From positions 1-64,000 of the forward strand of contig JALHLR010000014.1 of assembly GCA_022844475.1 (NCBI GenBank): a DNA stretch of 64,000 nt. The letters run 5' to 3'. Position numbers and translations under genes: made by a program. Below are positions 8,607 through 15,934 of this stretch, piece by piece (position 1 is the first letter of the stretch; each line of letters opens with the position of its first letter). This DNA comes from Hyphomonadaceae bacterium. Lineage in GTDB: Bacteria > Pseudomonadota > Alphaproteobacteria > Caulobacterales > Hyphomonadaceae. The notes under the pieces are model-generated. The model ran no database searches and was not told where the DNA came from. It worked only from the letters and a program-made list of their open reading frames with translations.

Positions 8607-8629
8607 CCCCGTCGGCTGGGCCGACGGGG
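8607..8629 (-). terminator. Terminator between convergent genes
   Basis: CCCCGTCGGC and GCCGACGGGG form a perfect ten-base-pair stem with a TGG loop. Read on the minus strand it is followed by AATTTTC, a weak U-run, so it suits the minus-strand TIR operon that ends at 8757. On the plus strand it could stop readthrough from the UPF0114 gene. Confidence 0.7.
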
Positions 8630-8756
8630 AGCAAGGGTGATTCTCGGGGGAGAGAATGATCCTGCTTACGCAGCCCAAGGGGCGCTGGATCGTTCAGAAA
8701 GCGGCATTGCGGGGAAATTTTGCGGCGGGAATGCGGCGGAGGAAAAATCCTTGCTG

Positions 8757-9728
8757 CTAGCAGGGCGACCAGACGTCCCGCGTTCCAGCCGTTGTTTCCT
8801 CGACAACGAGATTGAAATTCCTGGGTTCTGCCGTGGCGACATACTCCGGGGTCAGGCGATATTCCTGGCCCGCTGCGTCTTCGGGTTCCAGAACGCGCGT
8901 CCGGATTTCATTGTCGGTTTCGCTCTCGATGCTGTGGACATAGCGGCTGTCGCCAGCCGTAAAGATCAGCTGTCCATCTTCAAGGCTCACAATGGAGCCA
9001 TCGTCACACGCTAGCCCGTCCCAGTGCCACCGGCCGACAACCGCCGCCGAGAATGTCGCGTTGCTGGCGCTCCCTCCCGGCGCTGTCAGCACCCGGGTGG
9101 GATCGAACGCAGGACCAATGGTCGGGCATTCACCCGTCCCACTTATGCGCGGCAGGCCATTGGCGCAGGGCAGGCTGGCCAGCCCCGGCGACACCGGCGA
9201 CGGCTTCGGCGAATAGATCCACTGCGTCAGCCCGGTCGCTGCAGCCACCAGAACGACGCCAACTGCGACGCCCACCCAGTTGATCTTGCGCTGCGGCTGG
9301 ACGCGCGGGGCCTGTATCGCCCCCGGTGTGCGCCGACCCACGCGGCTCTCCACCTCGGCCACAAGCTGCGCCAGGCCAGCACTGTCGGCACTGCGCCAGT
9401 CGGTCATGTTGGTCGCCTGCACGACATAGAGCCCCATCGGCAGGTCTTCCGCCTCGATGGAATCGATCATCGCCGGAAGAAGCTTTTTCGCCTTGCGGGC
9501 CACCAGAGCCTCGTGACGGACATTGTCGCTCTTCACGCTGTCGCGGGACCACAGCACGATGGCGACCTTGCAGTTGGCCAGCTTCTCGCGGATCCACGTG
9601 TCCCAGTCCTGCCCCGGCGGTGTCGCCTGGTCCCAGAACACATCGATGCCGCGCGCCGTCAGCGTTTCCTGCACGCGCTCCGCCGCCGCCCGGTCCCGGC
9701 TCGAATAGGAGAGGAAGACGTCAGCCAT
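8757..9728 (-). CDS. Membrane-anchored TIR-domain protein
   Basis: A 323-residue protein with an N-terminal TIR domain (residues 3-130: FLSYSSRDR at the first strand, BB-loop region FWDQATPPGQDWDTWI, and VAIVLWSRDSVKS). Glu73 in NVRHEAL is in the position of the catalytic glutamate of NAD-cleaving TIR domains. One membrane helix follows at about 151-171 (WVGVAVGVVLVAAATGL), then a 150-residue domain predicted outside the cytoplasm, with four cysteines and no recognised family. The gene starts nine bases after xthA on the minus strand and is probably cotranscribed with it. Signalling, NAD hydrolysis or stress/phage defence are all possible; none is shown. Confidence 0.8.
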   Translation of the reverse strand: MADVFLSYSSRDRAAAERVQETLTARGIDVFWDQATPPGQDWDTWIREKLANCKVAIVLWSRDSVKSDNVRHEALVARKAKKLLPAMIDSIEAEDLPMGLYVVQATNMTDWRSADSAGLAQLVAEVESRVGRRTPGAIQAPRVQPQRKINWVGVAVGVVLVAAATGLTQWIYSPKPSPVSPGLASLPCANGLPRISGTGECPTIGPAFDPTRVLTAPGGSASNATFSAAVVGRWHWDGLACDDGSIVSLEDGQLIFTAGDSRYVHSIESETDNEIRTRVLEPEDAAGQEYRLTPEYVATAEPRNFNLVVEETTAGTRDVWSPC

Positions 9729-9737
9729 CTGTGTCCC

Positions 9738-10517
9738 TCAATCTGCAAACGTCGCCAGCACCGGCACATGGTCGGAAGGCTTGTCCATCGCCCGCGCCAT
9801 GCGGTGGATGGAAATGGACTTCAGCCTGTCCGCGGCCTGTGGCGAACACATCAGGTGATCGATGCGAATGCCCCAGTCCTTCTGCCACGCCCCCGCCTGA
9901 TAGTCCCAGAAGGTGTATTTCTGGATGCGGCCATCGCACGCCATGAAGGCGTCAGTATAGCCCATCCACTGCAGCTGCCGGAAACGGTCGCGCGTTTCGG
10001 GCCAGGCGAGCGCGTCGTCGCCCCAGACCTTCGGGTCCCAGCAATCCTCGTCACGCGGGATGCAGTTGAAATCGCCCGCCAGCACGACAGGCTCTTCCAG
10101 GGCGAGCAACTCCTTCGCCCGCGCATTCAGCCGGTCCATCCAGCGCAGCTTGTAGTCGTATTTCGGACCCGGCCGCGGATTGCCGTTGGGCAGGTAGATC
10201 GTCGCAACGCGCACCGGGCGCGGCGCTTCAACCAGCACCTCAAGATACCGGCTCTGCTCGTCTTCAGCCTCGCCCGGCAGTCCACGCACCGCGTCCGAGA
10301 TCGGATGCTTCGAGAGGATTGCAACGCCGTTGTAAGTCTTCTGCCCGAACACTGCGCAATTGAAGCCCAGTGCCTCGATCTCGGCGCGCGGGAACTTTTC
10401 GTCGACGCACTTGATCTCCTGCAGGCACCAGACATCAGCCGGGCAGGCAGCCAGCACCTCCAGCACGGTCGGCAACCGCGCATTCACCGAGTTGACGTTC
10501 CAGGTTGCGATTCTCAT
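9738..10517 (-). CDS. xthA: Exodeoxyribonuclease III
   Basis: AP endonuclease and 3'-5' exonuclease of base-excision repair, 259 residues. The exonuclease-endonuclease-phosphatase fold is shown by MRIATWNVNSVNAR (Asn7), CLQEIK with Glu34 for the metal, LAGDFN with Asp149 and Asn151, and the terminal SDHVPV histidine. The start at 10517 matches the conserved first strand; an upstream extension to 10574 would overlap the preceding gene and is rejected. It lies four bases after the TonB-C-like gene and nine before the TIR gene, forming a three-gene minus-strand unit. Confidence 0.95.
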   Translation of the reverse strand: MRIATWNVNSVNARLPTVLEVLAACPADVWCLQEIKCVDEKFPRAEIEALGFNCAVFGQKTYNGVAILSKHPISDAVRGLPGEAEDEQSRYLEVLVEAPRPVRVATIYLPNGNPRPGPKYDYKLRWMDRLNARAKELLALEEPVVLAGDFNCIPRDEDCWDPKVWGDDALAWPETRDRFRQLQWMGYTDAFMACDGRIQKYTFWDYQAGAWQKDWGIRIDHLMCSPQAADRLKSISIHRMARAMDKPSDHVPVLATFAD

Positions 10518-10521
10518 TGCG

Positions 10522-10914
10522 TCATTCCACCTTGAACCGCACAGGCAGTCGCACCGCCATGCCCGGTGCGACACCCGGATAATCCTCCCGCACGACGAAA
10601 AGACGCGACACCTGCAGCGCAGCCGAAGAGAAGCCGAATCCTGCCGGCGCCTCCGTCCCCTCGATGCAATCGAGCGCGCGCGTCTCCTTCACAGTGCAAT
10701 TGAGATAGGCGACGCCTTCCACCGCATCGCTCAACGCCCTCACAGGATAGACCCTCATGATGTCCCGCGCCGTAGGCGCGCGTTCAGCCCAAGCCGGCGT
10801 CAGCACCGTGTCGGAGCTTTCCGGCGGTGGCGTCCACGTGATTGCGGGCTCCACCGGAACGGCTGCGCACGCAACCGCCAGCAGCACAGCAATCCCAATC
10901 AGGCTACGACGCAT
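10522..10914 (-). CDS. Exported TonB C-terminal-like protein
   Basis: A 130-residue protein with a signal sequence (MRRSLIGIAVLLAVACAAVP). Cys16 could be a lipid-attachment site, although the box is not ideal. The C-terminal half (MRVYPVRALSDAVEGVAYLN, then CTVKETRALDC, APAGFGFSSAALQVS and FKVE) follows the pattern of the TonB C-terminal domain, in which YP..A...G..G start the fold. There is no membrane anchor and proline-rich spacer as in true TonB. It heads the operon with xthA. A role in envelope protein contacts is an inference. Confidence 0.65.
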   Translation of the reverse strand: MRRSLIGIAVLLAVACAAVPVEPAITWTPPPESSDTVLTPAWAERAPTARDIMRVYPVRALSDAVEGVAYLNCTVKETRALDCIEGTEAPAGFGFSSAALQVSRLFVVREDYPGVAPGMAVRLPVRFKVE

Positions 10915-11058
10915 GCCGGGCGCCCCTCTCCGCTAGCGCCCCTTGATAGCCCGATCCGCGGGAAACGAAAGCGCTTGCCTGTGGGCGCAAAGTGGATTGC
11001 AAATGTAATACGCTCACCGGACGAGGCCGGGCGTCAGACATCAGAACCGGAGGCTGTC

Positions 11059-11472
11059 ATGGCCATGAATGTGGGGGACGCCCGCGAAGGCGAACCTGTG
11101 TCCGAAATCAACACCACGCCATTGATCGATGTGATGCTTGTTCTGCTGATAATGATGATCGTCACGCTGCCGCCGCAGCGACACGCCGTAATGCTCGACA
11201 CGCCCGTTCCATGTCCTGAGTGCATCCCTCGTGATCACCTGCATGAACCGGTCACGATCTCGATCGCGTTCGATGGCGGCATAAGCTGGAACGGCGCATC
11301 GGTTCAGCGTGAGGAGCTCCGTCAACGCCTGGCCGCTGAAGCCCGCAAGCCGACACCGGCTGAAATCCACATCCATCCGAATGGCAGGGCAGCTTATGGC
11401 AATCTCGCGCACGTGATGGCCGCGGCGCAGCGTGAAGGCATCAGGAACCTGGGCGTTGTCGGGGGAGCCTAG
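11059..11472 (+). CDS. ExbD/TolR-family protein, orphan
   Basis: A 137-residue protein with the ExbD/TolR layout: short cytoplasmic start, one membrane helix with the signature INTTPLIDVMLVLLIMMIV whose Asp is the proton-channel residue, and a periplasmic domain. In that domain PAEIHIHPNGRAAYGNLAHV and a final GIRNLGVVG match the conserved fold. ATG 11059 has GGAGG at 11049-11053. No exbB, tolQ or tonB accompanies it, so it must work with a partner encoded elsewhere. The loop with Cys-Pro-Glu-Cys (PVPCPECIPRDH) is unusual for ExbD and could form a disulphide or bind metal. Confidence 0.85.
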   Translation: MAMNVGDAREGEPVSEINTTPLIDVMLVLLIMMIVTLPPQRHAVMLDTPVPCPECIPRDHLHEPVTISIAFDGGISWNGASVQREELRQRLAAEARKPTPAEIHIHPNGRAAYGNLAHVMAAAQREGIRNLGVVGGA

Positions 11473-11581
11473 CGCAGCAACGTAATCCGTATCGCCCGCG
11501 CCACCGGCGATGCGCCATGCTCAAGGTGGCCCGTCACGCCAGCCGAGCCCCGGTTGCGCCAGAAAGCGCGCCGTTTCGGTG

Positions 11582-12262
11582 TCAGAATCCCCGAAACTCC
11601 ACCACCTCATGCTGAGGCGCCCGGTCGGCGTAGAGATCGTTCACCGGATCGTTCGGATCAGGCACACCGATCGCCATGCCGGCATAGACCATGTGATTCT
11701 CGTCCAGCCCGAAATGCGCATGCAGCTCCACGCGCAGGCGCGCCCAGCATTCCTGCATGCACGTGCCCCAGCCGCGCTCCTCGGCGAGCAGGGCGATGGT
11801 CTGCATGTACATGCCCATATGCGCCCACTGTCCGTGGCCCATGCGTCGGTCGATGATCATGAACAGGCCTACCGGTGCGCCGAAGAAGCGATAGTTGTTT
11901 GCAAACCACATCATGCGCCCCGCGCGGTCTTCCTTCGGGATGCCGATCTTCTCGTACATCATTTCGCCCACGCGTTTTCGCCGCTCGTTGTAGACCTGGT
12001 CGATCACGGCGAGGTCAGGGTAGACCGGCCTGTCGCCTGGCACCGGGCCCATCGGGTCTGCGGCCAGCACGCGCTGCGCCATCGCGATGATCTCATCCTT
12101 CGCCGCGCCCGCCACAGCAATCACCTTCCACGGCTGCAGGTTGCCGCCCGAAGGCGAGCGCTGCGCCGTCTGGAGGAGATCTGCGAGCGCATCCTGGGGG
12201 ATCGGATCGTCGAGAAACGCCCGTGTCGAAATGCGTTGGCGAACGGCTTCGGTCACTGTCAT
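11582..12262 (-). CDS. Nitroreductase-family oxidoreductase
   Basis: A 226-residue flavoenzyme of the nitroreductase superfamily. The FMN-binding start RQRISTRAFLDDPIP and SPSGGNLQPWKVIAVAG, and the later AEERGWGTCMQECW segment, are typical. FMN-dependent NAD(P)H reduction of nitro compounds or quinones is the family activity; the physiological substrate is unknown. ATG 12262 (MTVTEAV) is chosen because the signature follows at the normal distance; an in-frame start at 12301 would add 13 residues. It stands alone on the minus strand, convergent with exbD. Confidence 0.9.
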   Translation of the reverse strand: MTVTEAVRQRISTRAFLDDPIPQDALADLLQTAQRSPSGGNLQPWKVIAVAGAAKDEIIAMAQRVLAADPMGPVPGDRPVYPDLAVIDQVYNERRKRVGEMMYEKIGIPKEDRAGRMMWFANNYRFFGAPVGLFMIIDRRMGHGQWAHMGMYMQTIALLAEERGWGTCMQECWARLRVELHAHFGLDENHMVYAGMAIGVPDPNDPVNDLYADRAPQHEVVEFRGF

Positions 12263-12395
12263 GCGTAAACCCCGTTTGTGCAGGCGTGGATCGCGGCGCA
12301 ATCATGGCCGGCAACATGACCATTTGTTCGCTTGACCCCCCTCATGGCAAGCGGTGAGGCTCCCGCTTCAGGTAGCGCAATCGGAAGGGCCAAGA

Positions 12396-12572
12396 ATGAC
12401 CCAGCAGATGGTGGCGGCGCTTATCGCTGTCGGTGTCGTAACGTTAGCCTTGATGGCTGTTCTTCGTCTGATGCGACCTCGCACTGTCACCCTGCCGGAT
12501 CTTCCCGAATTGCCACCTCCGCCAAAGCCGGCCTCGCTCCAGGAAGAGTCGCTGCCACCCCGCCAGAGCTGA
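12396..12572 (+). CDS. Small single-span membrane protein
   Basis: A 58-residue protein with one membrane helix at residues 6-24 (VAALIAVGVVTLALMAVLRL) and a short proline-rich tail (LPDLPELPPPPKPASL). ATG 12396 is the likely start, with GGAAGGG about eight bases upstream; the frame extends to 12354. I recognise no family. It may belong with the low-complexity lipoprotein that follows 75 bases downstream. Confidence 0.5.
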   Translation: MTQQMVAALIAVGVVTLALMAVLRLMRPRTVTLPDLPELPPPPKPASLQEESLPPRQS

Positions 12573-12647
12573 CCTCTCTGCGCGGAAGCGGAACGAAACG
12601 CAGCTGGACAACGGTTCGTTGTGCTGTGTTCAGGTTGCGCAGGCAGA

Positions 12648-13622
12648 ATGACATTCATGAAAATGCGCTTTGCTCTCGTCGCTCTCCCTCTTGCTTTCGC
12701 GGGCCTCGGCGCCTGCTCGACCTACGGGTACGGCTACGACGACTACGGTTACAGCGATTACGGGTACAACACCGGCTACGGGTACGACGACTACGGCTAT
12801 GGCTACGGCCAGGGCGGTTCGTACGGCGGCGGCGTTTGGCACGACGCCTATTACGACAACCACTACGGCGCCGTGCACGGCGGCTACTGGGATCTGGACG
12901 GATTCTTCTGGTATCAGTCCGTCTTGAACGGACCCTACCTCCGCGATCACAATCGCCATTTCCGTCGCGACTACTGGAACGGCGGCAAGCACTATCGCTA
13001 TGTCGATCGCCGCAACCATGGCGGCCGCGACTGGAACGATCGTGACCGTGACCGCAATACCTACCCGCCGCTCTTCGCAGGCCAGCAGGGCGGCAATCGC
13101 GACTGGAACCAGAATCGCAACAACGACCGTAACGGCGGGCGTGGCGGCAATGACGGCCGCGATCGAAACGATGACCGAGGCCGCAACGACGATCGCGCGC
13201 GCAACGAAGGCGGCAATCGCTACAACCCGCCGCCGCTCTTCAGCGGACAGCAATCGCGTGCGACCCCTCCGCCGCCTCCGCAACTCGACGGTGCGCCGCG
13301 CGGCGGTGACAATGACCGCAGCCGCGATCGCGGCAATGACAACGACCGAAGCCGCGGCGACGGTGGCCGACGAAACGATGATCGCGGCCGCAACGACAAT
13401 CGCGGCCTGGGCGGCAGTCCCCCGCTATTCAGCGGTCAGCAGCAACCGCGCGCCGTGCCAGCGCCCCCGCCTCCGCAGCAGCCGCCACAGGCCCAGCCGC
13501 GCCAGCGTAGCGATGACGACGGTGATCGCCCGCAGCGTGGCCAGCGCAACGACGACGACAGCAATGGCGACCGCGGGCGTGGTCGCGGCAAGGACCGTCG
13601 CGGCGAGCGCGACCGGGACTGA
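12648..13622 (+). CDS. Low-complexity lipoprotein with PPLF[AS]GQQ motifs
   Basis: A 324-residue predicted lipoprotein. The signal peptide ends in a lipobox LGAC with Cys23. Residues 24-60 are almost only Gly, Tyr, Asp and Ser (YGYDDYGYSDYGY pattern). A short ordered part follows at about 65-125 (VWHDAYYDNHYGAVHGGYWD, LDGFFWYQSVLNGPYLRD). The remaining 200 residues are disordered blocks rich in Arg, Asn, Asp and Gly, separated by three copies of PPLF[AS]GQQ at 140-147, 195-202 and 258-265, the last two followed by polyproline. No enzyme signature is seen. ATG 12648 is preferred; 12657 and 12663 are alternatives. It is probably envelope-anchored with the tail in the periplasm or outside. Confidence 0.7.
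   Translation: MTFMKMRFALVALPLAFAGLGACSTYGYGYDDYGYSDYGYNTGYGYDDYGYGYGQGGSYGGGVWHDAYYDNHYGAVHGGYWDLDGFFWYQSVLNGPYLRDHNRHFRRDYWNGGKHYRYVDRRNHGGRDWNDRDRDRNTYPPLFAGQQGGNRDWNQNRNNDRNGGRGGNDGRDRNDDRGRNDDRARNEGGNRYNPPPLFSGQQSRATPPPPPQLDGAPRGGDNDRSRDRGNDNDRSRGDGGRRNDDRGRNDNRGLGGSPPLFSGQQQPRAVPAPPPPQQPPQAQPRQRSDDDGDRPQRGQRNDDDSNGDRGRGRGKDRRGERDRD
13065..13442 (+). repeat. Three in-gene copies of a PPLF[AS]GQQ-coding repeat
   Basis: Copies lie at 13065-13088, 13230-13253 and 13419-13442. Copies two and three are more alike: both encode PPLFSGQQ followed by basic residues and a proline run, and they differ mostly at third codon positions. This indicates an old internal duplication kept under protein-level selection. 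Confidence 0.65.
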
Positions 13623-13712
13623 CGGGCAATCCGCTCAAGCGACCGGCGGCCGCTCCTCGCGAGACGTCGAGGCCTGCAACCCAGATCGGGTTTCAGCAGC
13701 TACACGGCGGCC

Positions 13713-14060
13713 TCAAACCGAGAAGCTGGTGCCGCATCCGCAGCCGGACGTCGCGTTCGGATTATGGATGCGGAACGACGCGCCGATTATCTCATCGACG
13801 AAGTCGATCTCCGATCCAGCCAGGAAGGGCAGGCTGGCTTCGTCCACAACGGCCTTGACACCGTCCCGTTCGATCACCCGGTCATCCGCATTGGCCTTGT
13901 CCGCGAAGCCGAACCGGTAGGAAAACCCGGAACACCCGCCGCCGATTACCTCGACGCGCAGCATCGTCCCATCCGGCTGCCCGGCGACAATCTTTGCGAT
14001 GCGCCGCGCCGCTGAAGCGGAGAGGGTGACCTCTGGCGATGTTGTCGCAGTATCTGGCAT
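13713..14060 (-). CDS. erpA: Iron-sulphur cluster insertion protein ErpA/IscA type
   Basis: A-type carrier that passes iron-sulphur clusters to apoproteins, 115 residues. The three cluster cysteines are in the expected motifs, [13 protein letters not shown] and the C-terminal [12 protein letters not shown] 14060 ([17 protein letters not shown]) fits the family; an upstream in-frame extension to 14108 would run into the divergent dgt region. Linkage to dgt, divergently transcribed across 68 bases, is common in Alphaproteobacteria. ErpA and IscA cannot be separated with certainty from sequence alone. Confidence 0.9.
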   Translation of the reverse strand: MPDTATTSPEVTLSASAARRIAKIVAGQPDGTMLRVEVIGGGCSGFSYRFGFADKANADDRVIERDGVKAVVDEASLPFLAGSEIDFVDEIIGASFRIHNPNATSGCGCGTSFSV

Positions 14061-14128
14061 GGCAGCCCTGCTTAGGTGTTTCGGACGATTCAGATATGAA
14101 CTCCGCACTCTATATGGAAGGCGTCGTC

Positions 14129-15325
14129 ATGGCCAAACCATTCTCCCCGCCGCCACGGGCCATCTTCGCCAGCGATCCGGACCGGTCGCGGGGCCGCCTT
14201 CATCACGAGTCGCCGAGCGCCACGCGGACGGATTTCCAGCGCGATCGCGACCGGATCATCCATGCCGACGCCTTCCGCCGGCTGAAGCAGAAGACACAGG
14301 TGTTCGTTGCCCACGAGGGCGATCACTATCGCACACGGCTTACCCATTCGCTGGAAGTTGCCCAGATCGCGCGCACGGCCGCCCGCGTCCTCGGCCTGGA
14401 CGAGGACCTTGCCGAGACCCTTTCGCTCGCCCACGACATCGGCCATCCGCCGTTCGGTCATGCGGGCGAGAGCGCCCTCAATACCGCGATGGCGCCCTAT
14501 GGCGGCTTCGATCACAACGCCCAGGCGCTCCGTGTGCTGACGAAACTCGAACAGCGCTATCCAAAATTCGATGGCCTCAATCTCACATGGGAGACCCTCG
14601 AAGGCGTCATCAAGCACAACGGCCCGCTGGTGACGTCTGAAAGCGGCATCGACAAGCTTCCAACCGCCTTCCGGGACTACGACGCGCTGCAGTCCCTTGG
14701 CCTGCACACATTCGCGGGACCGGAGGCGCAGGTCGCCGCGCTCGCCGACGACATCGCCTACAACAATCACGACGTGCAGGACGGGCTCCGCGCCGGCCTC
14801 TTCACCGTCGAGGAGTTGATGGGCGTGCCGCTCGCCGGTGATGTCTTCCGCGATGTGATGAAGCAATACCCCGACATCGAGCGCGAACGGCTGATCGCGG
14901 AATCCGTGCGCCGCCTGATCGGCGTATGGCTGGGCGATCTTATCGCAGAGTTCCGCCGCCGCGCTGCCGCCGAAGACCCGCGCTCGGTGGAAGAAGTGAG
15001 GGCGCTGTCGCGCCCGCTGGCTGCCTTTTCCGACGATATCGCCGAGCGCCAGAAACCGCTGCGCGCCTTCCTGTTTCAGCGCATGTACCGGCATCACAAG
15101 GTCAACCGCATGATGAGCCAGGCGCGACGCATCGTCAGTGAGCTGTTCACGCTCTTCCTCACCGAGCCCGACACGCTCCCGCCGCCGTGGGGCGACCGCG
15201 CTCGCGCGCCTGGCGCCGACATGACGCGCCGCGCCCGCGTCGTCTGCGACTACATTGCAGGCATGACCGACACCTACGCCATCGACGAGCACCGCCGCCT
15301 GTTCAATCTCGAGCGGTGGGTGTGA
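14129..15325 (+). CDS. dgt: Deoxyguanosinetriphosphate triphosphohydrolase-like HD protein
   Basis: HD-superfamily hydrolase that cleaves dNTPs to deoxynucleoside and tripolyphosphate, 398 residues. The HD motif is complete: His73 in [10 protein letters not shown], His102-Asp103 in [15 protein letters not shown], and the later Asp in [13 protein letters not shown] 14129 is chosen because GGAAGG at 14117-14122 is well spaced; ATGs at 14114 and 14096 are possible. The gene is divergent from erpA. Its 3' end overlaps by 23 bases the end of the small minus-strand ORFs. argS, which follows dgt in many relatives, is not here. Confidence 0.95.
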   Translation: MAKPFSPPPRAIFASDPDRSRGRLHHESPSATRTDFQRDRDRIIHADAFRRLKQKTQVFVAHEGDHYRTRLTHSLEVAQIARTAARVLGLDEDLAETLSLAHDIGHPPFGHAGESALNTAMAPYGGFDHNAQALRVLTKLEQRYPKFDGLNLTWETLEGVIKHNGPLVTSESGIDKLPTAFRDYDALQSLGLHTFAGPEAQVAALADDIAYNNHDVQDGLRAGLFTVEELMGVPLAGDVFRDVMKQYPDIERERLIAESVRRLIGVWLGDLIAEFRRRAAAEDPRSVEEVRALSRPLAAFSDDIAERQKPLRAFLFQRMYRHHKVNRMMSQARRIVSELFTLFLTEPDTLPPPWGDRARAPGADMTRRARVVCDYIAGMTDTYAIDEHRRLFNLERWV

Positions 15326-15458
15326 GGCCTCTCGTCCCGAAGATCAGTTCCGCGATCCCCGGCGGCAGGCGCGACGACTGAACGATCTCGTCCCGGCGCG
15401 CCAGCGCATCTGAGAAGGTCGAATAGAGCGGCTCCATCGCCCGGTCTGCCGTGCTCAT
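15303..15458 (-). CDS. Putative 51-residue protein, end of small-ORF cluster
   Basis: A short frame beginning [20 protein letters not shown] and ending in [10 protein letters not shown] plus a basic tail. The codon pattern is strongly GC-rich at third positions, as in neighbouring genes, and the peptide is helix-forming rather than the Arg/Gly/Pro text of shadow frames. Its ATG overlaps the stop of the preceding frame as ATGA at 15455-15458, a usual sign of translational coupling. It could instead be the C-terminal part of one 104-residue frame starting at 15617. The function is unknown. Confidence 0.4.
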   Translation of the reverse strand: MSTADRAMEPLYSTFSDALARRDEIVQSSRLPPGIAELIFGTRGLTPTARD

Positions 15459-15617
15459 GCCCATTCGAGCCGCAGTGCGGCGGCCAGCGTGAACCCCGCC
15501 TCGGCGAGCCGTCGGGGTGCCTGCGCGCGTCGCTTCAGGCGCGTCGCGCCAGTTGCCCTTGAGCAGATGACAACAGGCGAGGGGGGCGTGGCGCCCGCGC
15601 AGATGGCCCGGGTTCAT
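15455..15617 (-). pseudogene. Small ORF, apparently frameshifted
   Basis: ATG 15617 has an excellent ribosome-binding site (AAGGAGAT six bases upstream on the minus strand). The first 26 codons (MNPGHLRGRHAPLACCHLLK, then GNWRDA) look coding. After that the original frame turns into Arg/Gly/Thr-rich text, while the +1 frame reads TRLKRRAQAPRRLAEAG and [12 protein letters not shown] with good codon use, and stops at 15455 overlapping the next start. A one-base indel near 15540, real or a sequence error, would explain it. Read without a shift, the frame continues to 15303 as a 104-residue protein. I do not recognise it. Confidence 0.4.
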
Positions 15618-15642
15618 CGTGATCTCCTTCCCGGCAAGTTCC

Positions 15643-15744
15643 CTAGCGCGTGGTGGCGCCGAGGTGCTGACAGGGGCCCGCCGTGACGTCGCCGTGCGGC
15701 GGGCAGTACGGGTCTGTTCCAGCGAACGCCTTGATTTCCTGCAT
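15643..15744 (-). CDS. 33-residue Cys/His microprotein candidate
   Basis: The peptide runs MQEIKAFAGTDPYCPPHGDV then TAGPCQHLGATTR. ATG 15744 has GGAG five bases upstream on the minus strand, and 27 of the 32 codons after the start end in G or C. The C-x2-H and C-x-H spacing could bind a metal. The frame stays open upstream to an ATG at 15801, giving 52 residues, but codon use there is less convincing. It is followed after 25 bases by the start at 15617. No family is recognised. Confidence 0.4.
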   Translation of the reverse strand: MQEIKAFAGTDPYCPPHGDVTAGPCQHLGATTR

Positions 15745-15934
15745 AACCACTCCGGTGGCATGGACGTCCGCGCCATCCTGCCTAAGCCGCTGAGCGCGCA
15801 TGACCTGCCTGGGTCGCTGCTGGCCTCAACGGCCGTGTTTTGACTGGGGCCTTTGCTGTTCCTTAAGCCTCGTCGGTCAGTTTCCAGGGCTTGGCGGGCT
15901 GCACGTCCGCCGGTGGAAGAACCCGGTTCCAGCC

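Noticed and set aside
12630-13283. A Val/Ala-rich 217-codon antisense frame that looks like a membrane protein
   Set aside because: It is the complement of the Arg/Asn/Asp and Tyr/Gly repeats of the lipoprotein gene; the hydrophobicity is a by-product of that composition.
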